This document shows, one piece after another, positions 48,701-57,179 of a stretch of 64,000 bases of DNA; the stretch's first letter is position 1, and each line of letters begins with the position of its first letter. A program made the position numbers and the translations under genes. The notes beneath the pieces are model-generated. The model was not told where the DNA came from, ran no database searches, and saw nothing but the letters and a program-made list of their open reading frames with translations. Origin of the DNA: Dreissena polymorpha (lineage: Eukaryota; Mollusca; Bivalvia; Myida; Dreissenidae). Where the stretch lies: assembly GCF_020536995.1 (NCBI RefSeq), contig NC_068355.1, forward strand, positions 2,177,764 to 2,241,763, read 5' to 3'.

Positions 48701-50673
48701 TAGGGCCCAGGAAGCTGTGGCTATATACAGAAAGGTAGGAGTTCATGCCTACTTAGTTCACATTTTAACAGTCGTTTATACGATCAAGTCATTGTAAGAT
48801 ATGAAAGAAAATGTACCGGGTATATTGAAACGAAGGTTTCTCTGTGCTGCCATTTAGCGCATGGCCCAAAACAACATTTAATAGTTTTGGCAATATAACC
48901 ATGGTAGTTTGGCTGCAACCTGTCCACTTTGAATTTTTGAACAGGGAATAAATCCAAACTAAGTCAAATATCTTATTCTGATTTTATTTCGCAATAACTC
49001 TTAACACTTTTTTTACAAGAAATACACTACCCTGATAGTCCTCCATCTTCTTCTCCATAGAACCACCTTTATGTACTATTCCAATAAACCCTTATTCTAT
49101 TGTTCTGACAGTATGAGTCAGAATGCCAATTTCTGGCAATTCACAGAAATCACCAGGGTTTCTTGAAATTTGCAGATTTGAACATGTTTGTGAGTCACAA
49201 AGAGGAAACTTTTGGACATTTCTATCAAAAACCCTACTTTTGGTATTTGACAGAAGTGCGTGAGATCAACAATTAATTAACAGAAATGACCCTTATTTTT
49301 TACAAAATTTATTACTATCTATAATGTTCTGATCATAATTGATTAGCAAAATAAGCTTTGGAAAAAACTGCAACAGCATTCTTATTTATGAGACAGTCAC
49401 ACAGACTGCATAATCCTGATGCAAAATTTAGTTAATGCATTCCTAAACTTATTGAGAATTTAGTAATGTAATTTGTATAAAATGGTTGCAACTAAAAGCC
49501 AATTTGCCTTAAGAATATTTATGTTCTGGGTTTGAAATATGTGAAATAGTCCCTTTTAATAGTTTCCTCTAATTTACTTGTTAAGTAAGCTTTTTGACTT
49601 TCTAGTTATTGCAGGGTTATTGTCCTTGACTAACCAAACATTTGTGTTTTTCCTGCGCCCTACATATTTTATCCATTATAACCAACTTTATATTTAACCT
49701 CAAGATCACAGTTAACATACAGAAATTTTGCTGTATAACAATCAGCACTCTTGTATTCTTCTGATGTGTTAGTTCAATGGTTCTATAAAATAAAACAAGC
49801 CTCGTATTTGGATAACTAAATGAGCTGCGCTCTGTGAAAAGGGGGTTAATGCATGTGCATAAAGTGTCGTCCCAGATAAGGCTTATCAGGGACGACACTT
49901 TCCGCTTTTATGGTATTTTTTGTTTAAAGAAAGTGTCTTCTTAGCAAAAATTCAGTTACAACGGAAAGTGTTGTCTCTGATTAGCCTGTGCAGACTGCAC
50001 AGGCTGATCTTGGACGACATTTTACGCACATATGTTAAAGCACCTTATCACAGAGCACAGCTAAAATGCATGTTCGTAAAGTGATGTTTCAGATAAGCTT
50101 GTAAAGTCAAATAAGGCTTATCAGGGATGACACTTTCTGCATATATGGCATTTTTCATGTAATGGAAGTCTGTTCTAAGCAAAAATGCAGTTTGTGCGTA
50201 AAGTGTCATCCTGGATTAGCTTGTGAGGACGGACGTACATGTATGAAGCCCAGTTTTCCCGGAACGAGGCTCAAATATGAGTCCTGTTTTGAGAAAACTG
50301 GGCATAATGCATGTGCGTAAAGTGTTGTCCAAGATTAGCCTGTGCAGTCCACACAGGCTCATCAGGGATGACACTTTCTGATTTATGACATAGTTCATAT
50401 ATATGAAATCTCTTCTTAGCAAAAATCCAATTTCGGTGGAAAGTGTCGTCCCTGATTAGCCGACGCTTATTGCACATGCATTATGCCCAGTTTTCTCAGA
50501 ACACGACTCATTGTGTTAAGCTGTTGTTTTAGGGAACAGAGCTAGAGCCAAATACACTTGCATTCTGGAGCAATCTACGTCAGGCCCAGGATATAGCTGG
50601 GGATCATGCAGGGGCAAGGTCCACACAGAAGGTCATTGATAAATTGAACCGAAAACTGGACAAGCATAATTAG
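35340..50673 (+). CDS. JMJD8-like JmjC/cupin protein with C-terminal TPR repeats (9 coding exons)
   Basis: Spliced gene model of 523 aa. Coding exons are 35340-35941, 36553-36631, 38661-38802, 39417-39529, 40030-40132, 40967-41071, 44482-44627, 48594-48734 and 50533-50673. Every intron starts GT and ends AG, and every junction keeps frame. A basic, Ser/Asn-rich head is followed by one hydrophobic segment (about residues 48-64), suggesting a type II ER/Golgi membrane protein with a luminal domain. A cupin/JmjC domain spans about 130-350, with FHKH (H247, H249), then GRKRWFLYP, and a distal H in TYHGTVNLGD (H318). These resemble JMJD8, an ER-lumen JmjC protein. Three TPR units of 34 residues lie at about 384-485, with a partial fourth. 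Human JMJD8, as recalled, is about half this length and has no TPR, so the fusion is unusual. An upstream ATG at 35217 is in frame but precedes a likely acceptor at 35330; the start at 35340 is preferred. Enzyme activity is unproven. Confidence 0.85.
36300..36523. mobile_element. MITE-A copy in intron 1
   Basis: Diverged full-length arrangement ending 'cccagaacgagg', 29 bp before the exon 2 acceptor. Confidence 0.65.
36553..36631 (+). CDS. Exon 2 of JMJD8-like/TPR gene
   Basis: 79 bp, acceptor 'gatttcag', donor 'aaa|gtacgg'. It encodes YYVFDRLFYNGSYLTETL and PPNYFEIK, matching the cupin strand before the metal site in JMJD8-type proteins. Phase 2 in, phase 0 out. A MITE-A copy ends about 29 bp before the acceptor. 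Confidence 0.8.
36700..37515 (+). mobile_element. TATGCCCCC-type element in intron 2 with internal tandem repeats
   Basis: Left hairpin 'atgcccccctttgaagcaga' plus 'gggggtat', then 'ctgtcggtctgtctgtagac'. About five units of roughly 145 bp follow, around 'gacagtagatgacccctatt' and 'ggtcactaggtcaaaggtca'. It ends near 'ggcatatgtctccaacacct'. Confidence 0.75.
37810..38340. repeat. Diverged tandem repeats, about 165-bp unit, in intron 2
   Basis: Three units around 'gcatgtgttttgggttattg', 'aggtcactgttg' and 'ccataattctaacctgc'. A 23-bp triplet ('agatagtgaaataaaactcc') follows at 38304-38368. Confidence 0.65.
38558..38643. mobile_element. MITE-B right-end fragment in intron 2
   Basis: From 'gagttactcacaggctgttc' to 'agtgggaaagggttaa'. 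It ends 17 bp before exon 3. Confidence 0.72.
38661..38802 (+). CDS. Exon 3 of JMJD8-like/TPR gene (metal-site exon)
   Basis: 142 bp, acceptor 'cacaaacag', donor 'ggag|gtaagg'. It encodes the core JmjC signature: FLGSSGSGVSFHKHADAW followed by GRKRWFLYPVEQTPPGG. The pair of histidines sits where canonical JmjC enzymes have HxD/E, as I recall also for JMJD8. Confidence 0.88.
38846..39066. mobile_element. MITE-A copy in intron 3
   Basis: Diverged copy with both ends recognisable, starting 43 bp after the exon 3 donor. Confidence 0.6.
39417..39529 (+). CDS. Exon 4 of JMJD8-like/TPR gene
   Basis: 113 bp, acceptor 'gcatttcag', donor 'ctg|gtagga'. It encodes GVYPGYTMREWIEHIYPTL and RPIECIQEPGEILYL. 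The Glu-Pro-Gly-Glu-(I/V)-Leu-Tyr turn precedes the distal histidine strand in the family. Confidence 0.86.
39599..39802. mobile_element. MITE-A copy in intron 4
   Basis: Starts 'cttgctctgtgaaaaaatga' and ends 'cccacagcaaagctca'; internal part shortened. Confidence 0.6.
40030..40132 (+). CDS. Exon 5 of JMJD8-like/TPR gene (distal His)
   Basis: 103 bp, acceptor 'cgttcacag', donor 'atg|gtagac'. It encodes PESTYHGTVNLGDTIALG and closes the cupin barrel with the distal histidine, followed by KKEAVTTVEKLFYD. Confidence 0.85.
40170..40325. mobile_element. Palindromic MITE in intron 5
   Basis: Arms 'tatagaccagcctg' and 'caggctggtcttgatc', with 'cagtctggtc' and 'gaccagactg' inside; about 155 bp. 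It starts 38 bp after the exon 5 donor. Confidence 0.65.
40716..40946. mobile_element. MITE-B copy in intron 5
   Basis: Near-complete, from 'ccacttagatacgtattttt' to 'aagtgggaaagggtttaa'. It ends 20 bp before exon 6. Confidence 0.75.
40967..41071 (+). CDS. Exon 6 of JMJD8-like/TPR gene (linker)
   Basis: 105 bp, acceptor 'tgttttgcag', donor 'ccaa|gtgggt'. It encodes a helical Gln/Lys-rich linker (SQQTLASIQQKKLQIMKEIS) between cupin and TPR. The donor is the weakest of the set but is the only nearby GT that keeps frame with exon 7. A MITE-B copy ends 20 bp before the exon. Confidence 0.75.
41256..41492. mobile_element. MITE-A copy in intron 6
   Basis: Near-complete copy with 'ttagccgtgctctgtgaaaa' at the left and 'ttttcacagagcagggctca' at the right. 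Confidence 0.75.
41533..41736. mobile_element. MITE-A copy in intron 6 (second, left end lost)
   Basis: Follows the previous copy after 40 bp. Starts in the left arm ('aggctaatcagggaccacac') and ends near 'cgggtgaggcacaatt'. Confidence 0.6.
42225..44175 (+). mobile_element. GGTCAAGG-repeat element in intron 6, host of a nested element
   Basis: Starts 'atgccccgggatctatagat' with 'caggggtatattgttttt' and 'ctgtctgtctgtc', continues with units containing 'ttggcatgcatgtgtatctc', and ends near 'gggggcattatgtttctgac'. Between 42617 and 43850 it is interrupted by another repeat element. Confidence 0.75.
42617..43850 (+). mobile_element. Nested 'TCCCCACGC' element with CCGT/CTGT microsatellite and a 150-bp array
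   Basis: Left end hairpin 'tccccacgctttttgaaaaa' with 'aggtggggat'. A (CCGT)n/(CTGT)n tract lies at 42663-42748. About five units of roughly 150 bp follow, around 'atgcatggccccattaccaa' and 'ccgcccacatagaccacacc'. The end is 'ggcgtggggatacgcgtcgg'. Frames across the array are not genes. Confidence 0.78.
44335..44462 (+). repeat. Minisatellite 'ttttgcatgtcaatgcttaa' in intron 6
   Basis: Four units of about 28 bp ending roughly 20 bp before the exon 7 acceptor. Confidence 0.82.
44482..44627 (+). CDS. Exon 7 of JMJD8-like/TPR gene (TPR1)
   Basis: 146 bp, acceptor 'tttctcttcag', donor 'aag|gtaaag'. It encodes MKLGDLYKDIGELDKAVEHL followed by NAAIKIDP, a textbook TPR with G8, Y/L11, A20 and P32-type positions, then the first helix of TPR2. 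Confidence 0.87.
45286..45531 (+). mobile_element. ATGTCCCCC-type element, short form, in intron 7
   Basis: Left hairpin 'atgtcccccagtccatactg' plus 'ggggacat', a single 'ggtcaaggtcatccttcaag' unit, right end 'ggggggacatcgtgtttcac'. Same family as 13720-14440. Confidence 0.78.
45567..46110 (+). mobile_element. AACCAGGTTTTC-type element in intron 7
   Basis: Left end 'accaggttttccgaaggaaa' with 'aactggttatt', a (GGCTGGCTGGCG)n tract, and two copies of 'ggccataactttgtcgttca'-like text. Right end is 'atgaaaacctggttttgtga'. Confidence 0.72.
46172..46560 (+). mobile_element. Short 'CCCCGCCCCCC' repeat element in intron 7
   Basis: Left end 'attccccgccccccaaaagt' with 'acaagggatatag', then 'cgtccgtccatcagtctttc'. 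Right end not resolved. Confidence 0.45.
46857..48556 (+). mobile_element. AGCTCAC-type element in intron 7 with about nine 165-bp tandem units
   Basis: Left end 'tttagctcactttagcgcaa' and 'ggtgagcttttgtgatcacc'; right end 'caggtgagcgactttgggcc' with 'ttcaggccctcttgttt'. In between are units with 'gggcggggcatttttcctta', 'taacactctagaggccacat' and 'cttcatgaaacttggtcaga'. The peptide frames across it repeat every 55 residues and are not a gene. It ends 37 bp before exon 8. Confidence 0.82.
48594..48734 (+). CDS. Exon 8 of JMJD8-like/TPR gene (TPR2-3)
   Basis: 141 bp, acceptor 'ctattcatcag', donor 'aaag|gtagga'. It encodes FVKAEELYRHALVMNPKLW and YAQYGDFLMMTNRAQEAVAI: the second helix of TPR2 and most of TPR3. 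Phase 0 at both ends. Confidence 0.87.
48735..49820. other. Intron 8, first part
   Basis: No repeat or alternative exon recognised before the MITE-A array. Confidence 0.6.
49821..50062. mobile_element. MITE-A copy in intron 8 (1 of 3 in a row)
   Basis: Complete copy with 'tgagctgcgctctgtgaaaa' at the left and 'tcacagagcacagct' at the right. Confidence 0.75.
50066..50275. mobile_element. MITE-A copy in intron 8 (2 of 3)
   Basis: Directly follows the first copy; left end trimmed, right end 'cccggaacgaggctca'. Confidence 0.7.
50278..50510. mobile_element. MITE-A copy in intron 8 (3 of 3)
   Basis: Complete copy, left end 'tgagtcctgttttgagaaaa', right end 'ttttctcagaacacgactca'. It ends 22 bp before exon 9. 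Confidence 0.78.
50533..50673 (+). CDS. Exon 9 of JMJD8-like/TPR gene (terminal)
   Basis: 141 bp including the TAG stop, acceptor 'tgttgttttag'. It encodes GTELEPNTLAFWSNLRQAQD and a C-terminal Arg/Lys-rich helix ending LNRKLDKHN. It completes TPR3 and gives a partial TPR4. The 3' UTR extends past 50673; no convincing poly(A) signal was fixed. Confidence 0.84.
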   Translation, partial: GTELEPNTLAFWSNLRQAQDIAGDHAGARSTQKVIDKLNRKLDKHN

Positions 50674-51164
50674 AGACTATCACTCACATTATTGATGAAT
50701 TGAACCAAAAATTGGACAATTTTGGCAGCATGATTGAACATCATCTGAATATAATGTGTTGTTATGTTTCTTTCTATTTTTGAAGTTGTGTCATTCTAAG
50801 GATCTACTGGTATTACATGTACTGTACTCCCTGGTACTGAAAATATTTTTGCAGACTTGCATTTAGAATGACTGCTTTGTGGAGTTTTACTTAGGTAACT
50901 GAACTCCAGTCAAGTAAGAACTTTGTGGAAACAAGCACACATTTGTTATGATTTATGCTTCTGGTTTTTAACATTGTTTTGCTACATTCCAAAGTATTTT
51001 TTCATTCCAATCTTTTACTTTCAATTTAATGTTTTGTCTTCCAAGATACATAACATGTATTCTTGTTGCTTTAGACGATTGAAGTTTTTATTGAAAACTT
51101 TCATAAATTTATGCATAATGCATACTCCTCACTGGTACATAATATTCATGCAAGTAGTGATGTG

Positions 51165-51716
51165 AACATGTGGCTTGAACTGTCTGTGTGTTAACATGTG
51201 GCTTGAACTGTCTTTATTTTAACATGTGGCGTGAACTGTCTCTATGTTAACATGTGGCTTGAACTGTCTCTATGTAAACATGTGGCTTGAACTGTCTCTT
51301 TGTAAACACGTGGCTTGATCTGTCTCCATGTTAACATGTGGCTTGAACTGTCTCTATGTAAACATGTGGCTTGAACTGTCTCTATGTGAACATGTAGCTT
51401 GAACTATCTCTATGTTAACATGTGTTTACATATGGCTTGAACTGTCTATATGTTAACATGTGGCCTGAACTGTCTCTATGTTAACATGTGGCTTTAACTG
51501 TCTCTATGTTTACATGTGGCTTGAACTGTCTCTTTGTTAACATGTGGCTTGAACGGTCTCTGTGTTAACATTTGGCTTAAACTATCTCTATGTTAACATG
51601 TGGCTTTACCTGTCTCTATGTTAACATGTGGCTTAAACTATCTCTATTGTAACATGTGGCTTAAACTGTCTCTATGTTAACATGTGGCTTGAACTGTCTC
51701 TATGTGTAATGTCTAT
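51165..51716 (+). repeat. 28-bp minisatellite, about 19 units
   Basis: Unit 'ttaacatgtggcttgaactg' + 'tctctatg', with single-base variants between units. It starts 490 bp after the stop codon of the JMJD8-like gene, so it may lie in its 3' UTR or just beyond. Confidence 0.92.
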
Positions 51717-52119
51717 TAAACATAATTCTGTATTTATCCTGTTTTGGAAAGCTTATGTTTTCAGTCTCAGCAGAAGTATTATTATTTCATAATGTTCATT
51801 ATTTAAATAGCAATTTGAAATGCATCTATTTCATGTTTATTCATTCCTGAACTGCCTCTACATGTTATTCTGTTTTATGTTAATGTGTATCCATCTAGTG
51901 AGTATTATAGGGCTGCATCCTGGATGTTTTATTGTTGTTTAATCTTTACCTTTTCTGTCTAAAAAATCCATGTTTTCAATATCATTGTGACCAATGCCAC
52001 ACTTTAAGAAGGCAAGCATAAATAACTTTCTCACTTACTCAGTCTGTGATCTAAGTGCCTCTATTTTAGGCGCATTACCTTATAATCACAATTTAAAGAT
52101 TGAATGATCTATTGATCCA

Positions 52120-52810
52120 GGTATTATGACATTTACATGGCTAAGTATTCATATACAATACAAGTATTAAGTTTTCATGATCTAATTATCCTTATATTTT
52201 ATTTCCATTACCTTAGTATCCATGCTTTCAGCTTCCATGGTCTTTGAATCTACGCGATTAGTTTCCAAGACCTTTTTATCCATGTGTTAAGTTTCCATGA
52301 CCTTTTTTTCCATCTGTCAAGTTTATATGACCTAATTATCCAAGTGTCAAGTTTCCATGACCTAATAATCCAAGTGTCAAGTTTCCATGACCTAATTGTC
52401 CATGTGTTATGTTCCCATGACCTTATTTTCTAAGTGTTTTGTTTCTATGAATTAAGTGTGTATACATGTATGTTAAGTATCCATACAAAGTGTGTATCTG
52501 TATAGTTTACATACGTTAAGTTTGCATCACCTAAATATCCATGTATTGAGATTCTGTGACCTTTTTATCAATTTGTTAATTTTGTTGACCAAATTATCCA
52601 TGTGTTTCGTTTCTGAGACCTTATTATCCATTTGTGGAGTTTTTATGCATTTCATGTTGTTCATTTTTCATTTGTTAAAGATGAATGTCAGAAGTTTCCA
52701 TAAACTAATAACCTATGTGTTAGGTTTCCCAAGTATCCAGTTGTTTGGTGAATATGACTTAATTAGCCTGTGTTAAAGTATTCAAATCCTGAGTATCCAT
52801 GTGTTAAGTT
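52120..52810 (+). repeat. Degenerate 29-bp minisatellite
   Basis: Many diverged units around 'gtgtcaagtttccatgacct' + 'aattatcca'; least diverged at 52320-52420. Confidence 0.78.
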
Positions 52811-53369
52811 CTCATAATGTTATTTTACATGTCGTTAGAATCAATTGCGTATAGTAATAATGTCGTTTTACTGACTAATTATGACTACTGTAATTATTTT
52901 TGTGGGGCATTCCTTTGCGTTGAATTTATCTGGAGACTGTAGACTGATTGCCCAATTTTACACAAACATTTAGTAAAATGTATCTCTCTTAGTTGTAATT
53001 TTGTTATCCCAAATCAGACATCCAAACATGTCTGTGTCCACTTATTCAAAGTCTGAAATCCTTTTATTTACGTGTCCATGAAAGTAATTAAGTGAAAAGG
53101 ACAAATATAAATGATGTTACAGTATGTTTAACATGTATGGCTGTGTTAGGTTGTTATAACTGTTGTTAAGTATCCAAGACTCTGTTAAGTATCTATGACT
53201 TAGTTAATTTTTTGTTTGGACATTTAATATTGAATTGTTGATTTATACTTCTACAAACAGCATTAAAACATGGACTCACGTTTTTTATGCTACTTTATGT
53301 TTATTATTATGGACTAATTCAGTGTGAATATTATTTATGTTCAGCAACTCGGGTGCAAATATCAGAACT

Positions 53370-53611
53370 TAACCCTTTGCAACTAAGAAGCAAAGTAAAT
53401 ATGGCTATGTGCCAACATAAAAAAAAGAACAGAACAGCATGCAAGTAACTTGCAGTCTGTTGAGGTTTTATGCTGTTTGCTGCTCATCAGTATTTAAGGT
53501 TTGGAAATAAAGCCTTTAAACTCGAATTTAGTAAGAAAGGTATTAAATTAAATTTAACTTTCTAAGGGAATACACTTGTGTCAGAACACATTTCTAAGTG
53601 GTAAAGGGTTA
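53370..53611. mobile_element. MITE-B copy, reverse orientation
   Basis: Starts 'ttaaccctttgcaactaaga' and ends 'ctaagtggtaaagggttaa', with the hairpin arm 'tttatgctgtttgctgctca' inside. Confidence 0.75.
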
Positions 53612-53804
53612 ACTATCGGAGTGTAAAAATTAACATAGTCTTTTAGTCTCATCTGTTGACCATCCAGATCTTCTTATGCAACCAAGTGTATTTTTGACTG
53701 TCCAGTTTATGTCTTCTGTGTCCACATGAAACTCGTTCAATAAGTTAAATAAAGTTGCGTTCTGGTACTCACATGCAAATCATAGACAAAACTTTTCCCT
53801 TTTT

Positions 53805-53950
53805 GTATTAATAAATGCCTATTCTTAGTAAAAATCCAGTTTGTGCGGAAAATATTGTCCCTGATTTAAGGGACAGCACATGCTTATTTGTGATGAAACT
53901 TGTACGCACATTATTTAAATCCCGTTTTCCCAGCTCAAAGCTCTATAGGA
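53805..53950. mobile_element. MITE-A half copy
   Basis: Right half only, from 'ttcttagtaaaaatccagtt' to 'ttttcccagctcaaagctc'. Confidence 0.55.
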
Positions 53951-54473
53951 CCCTTGGTTTACAATAATTTATTATAATTGCTGTTGTGATTCATATGCAG
54001 TATGAGGCAGAAAAGAGGGATTCTATTGCCTCAAATGTGTTTGGTTTAATGCTGAATGTCTCAGATGAAAATACAGTGATTTATATTTATTTTAAGTTTT
54101 ACATAAAGAAAGTTTTAAATTTATATTTAATGTTAAATGCATAAATATGAATATGTATATATTCCAAATTTTAAGATTTTTCATATTTAGCAGTGTTTTA
54201 ACAATGTCCATTCATGGTTTGGGATATTATATTTATAAACCTATGCTTATTCCATCTGTATAATTATCACTTACTCCATTGTGATTATTTTACTTATGTC
54301 ATTGCCAAAGTTTTTGCATTCCAGATGTGTTGATATTTTGTATTTAGCTTAGTTTATAGCTGTGATATATGAAAGTATACTTATAATTATAGTCAACTTT
54401 TTACATTTCAGACGTATTCACTGTAATTATTTCAGAAGGCCTGTACTATGAATGTTACGTTTCTAAACATATA

Positions 54474-54592
54474 TGAGCCGTGCTTTGAGAAAAGGGGGTT
54501 TAATGCATGTACGTGAAGTGTCATCCCAGATTAGCATGTGCAGTCTGCAGAGGCTTATCAGGGACGACACTAATCACAGAGCACGACTGCAA
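54474..54592. mobile_element. MITE-A copy with internal deletion
   Basis: Both ends present ('tgagccgtgctttgagaaaa' and 'tcacagagcacgactgcaa') but the centre is missing, leaving about 120 bp. Confidence 0.68.
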
Positions 54593-54699
54593 TTATGTAG
54601 TGTAAGAGAGACTGTAACTGTTAATGATGTATATCTACATTTTATGGCTAAAATATTACCATACAAATCTTCTTATACATTGCTATTCTAATAAAACCA

Positions 54700-54800
54700 C
54701 GATGGGCGAAGTGCTCATGGTGAGCTTTTGTGGTTTGCATAGTGTCTCAACTGTTTTTATCTTGTGGATTCACTGGAAGCCACACTTTTTTCCCATTCTT
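54700..54800 (+). mobile_element. AGCTCAC-type element, left-end fragment
   Basis: Only 'gaagtgctcatggtgagctt' plus 'ttgtggtttgcatagtgtct' and a trailing 'ggaagccacacttttttccc' remain. Confidence 0.6.
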
Positions 54801-55334
54801 GACTAAACTTTGTGACCTGTAATCTCTTTATTAAGGTGAACGGACAGTTGTTTATTGACAGTGTCGAAATGCCGCCTTCTAAGGTGTGCCGCTTTTCTTC
54901 GAAGCCGTTCTCCATATAGAACTATTTCTCATCCCATTCGAACGAGACAACCGGAGTCCCTCAGCCATGCTGTAGAATTAGCGTTATCACCACACAGCGG
55001 TCAACATCGTTTCAATGTGGTGCACTGACAGCCTACACAATAGTCCTGGTGTTGATTTAAAGCACTCCCAAAAGAAAATCCTGTATAGTATTTGCCACAA
55101 TTATAAGGAAGATTGGCGCATCAAATAATTCCACACTGGTAAATGACAAAACGCCACCTTACCAGCACTATTTATTTTTGTTGCTGACCACAATCAGTTA
55201 ACTGGTAGAACGTGGTGTTTTTTCATTTGATGACCTATAATTAATGACTTGGTTAATAAAAATGTAAAACAAATGTACACAAAACGGCTAAGTTTAATTA
55301 CGCGTACATAATGCAACACGTGATTTTAAGGTTT

Positions 55335-55560
55335 AACCCATTTATGCCTAGTGGACTCTCCCATCCTGCAAAATTGGATCAATTTACTTCCAAAATTATG
55401 GATGTCTAGTATATTTATTTCTAAATTTAGAATATTTCTTACCGATATTCCTTTAAGCAAACAGCGCAGACCCTGATGAGAAGCCGCATCATGTGGCGTC
55501 TCATCTGGGTCTACGCTGTTTGCCAAGGCCTTTTTTCTAGACGCTAGGCATAAATGGGTT
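55335..55560. mobile_element. MITE-D copy
   Basis: Same ends and length as the copy at 15289, with scattered substitutions, including in the central hairpin. Confidence 0.82.
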
Positions 55561-55849
55561 TATAATATCTTGCGAAATTTTCAAGAGAGTTTATATATCG
55601 ATGAAATGCGGACAAAGATGCTGCTAAATTCATATCATTTTAATAATTCAAACATAAACTTCAACAATCTAACTGCCAGAATGGCGTATGAATCTTGTAT
55701 CAGTCTTTCTTTCTTCGTTAAAGCCCAATTTTAACGCCTTTTCGATTTTTGACAATTAAAGAAGCATGATATTCTGGCCTTGCTACGGTTCTGTAGACAA
55801 GAATAAGGCGAGTCCCATTTGGCGACATATCAATGAAATCGAACAGAAA

Positions 55850-56520
55850 GCACAAACTGCTTTTCAACCGACTTTTCTCACAGGAGGCTGTTAAAGCGGG
55901 TATGAACGATCCAACTAAATTTCGTGTAAACATATACATCGAGGTTTAATAAAAAAAAATAATGAAAGTTCAAAAGAAGTGTAACCAGAACATTATTTAT
56001 AAAGTGTTTAGTTTCATACAATTATAAATTAGTTCCATTTTAGACAATACAAACGACGTATTAAAATCCCGAAAATTGTGTACAGTTTTGTTCATACAAA
56101 ACATAGATAAAACTGTAAGTTCTATAACAATTACTTGTAAAGTTGACGACATCGGCACATACACTATGTCGTTATGAAATTAATTTCACAAATTCAGTTA
56201 TCTGAATGGGAATTTATAAAACGATCTCTCTTGTCCATTTGCGTTCGTTCGTTTGAGTTTTGTCCCGTCAACTAACCCAACACAAACTTTTTTCAACCGA
56301 TTCTTCGCAAAGGCCGTAAAAGCGCGAATGTGCAGTCTGAGTACATTTCCTTTAAAACTTATGAAACGTGATTATAGACTAGTATAAAAGTTCAAAAGAA
56401 GTATTTCTAGAAGATTGTAAAGAAAATTAGAGTTTAATACAATTGCAACAATTTGTTCCTTTGGACAGACAATTTAAAAGACGTATTTATTGTTTTTGAA
56501 TCTTAAACAAATACTTATAA
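55850..56520. repeat. Two diverged direct repeats of about 240 bp
   Basis: Segments 55855-56090 and 56283-56510 share 'tttcaaccga', 'aaagttcaaaagaagt', an A/T-rich block and 'gacgtatt' in the same order. An old local duplication. Confidence 0.55.
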
Positions 56521-57179
56521 CACTGACGTCATCGGCATGGTCGATATGAATCGGGATTGTTAAAATTATCGCTCTATTTCATCTGCGTTTGTTTATTTAT
56601 GTGAGAGGAATTATTTGAGTTATCTTCTGTCAACGAACTTAATTAGGCAAAGACTGAAAGCCTGTAACATTGGTCCTTTTCCTGATGATCTCTAAACAAA
56701 TAGCCAATTAAATTTAATGATTGTCGGGGTGTATATGTAGATACATCGCGACATTGAATCTTCAATATTCTTGAAAAATGGACAATGTTTTAATACGTAT
56801 AAATTCAAACGTATTCCCTTATTTTTTTAGTAGCTTACTTGCGACACTAGTACAATACCATAATATGCGTAGTATTCGATTCATGCACTACGTTTAGGCT
56901 TTCATGTTCTGTCTGAATATGTACATTTAATTGAGGCCATTAAAGGCGGGTGTTTGGTTTGTCATTAACTGTGAGGTTAGTGTTAGGTTCGACTAACTCG
57001 TTAACTAGTAAACACCACCAGCTTTGCGTCGACAGCCTCACTAGATTGATCCCAGTTATAACCATTTTACACTTTAGTTTGTGTCCTCCTTTGAAAGAAG
57101 GGGATAAAAACAATAACTCCTCTGATAACTCGTATATTATAATAGATATGTACCGAAACAAACTATAATTTATTTATTT

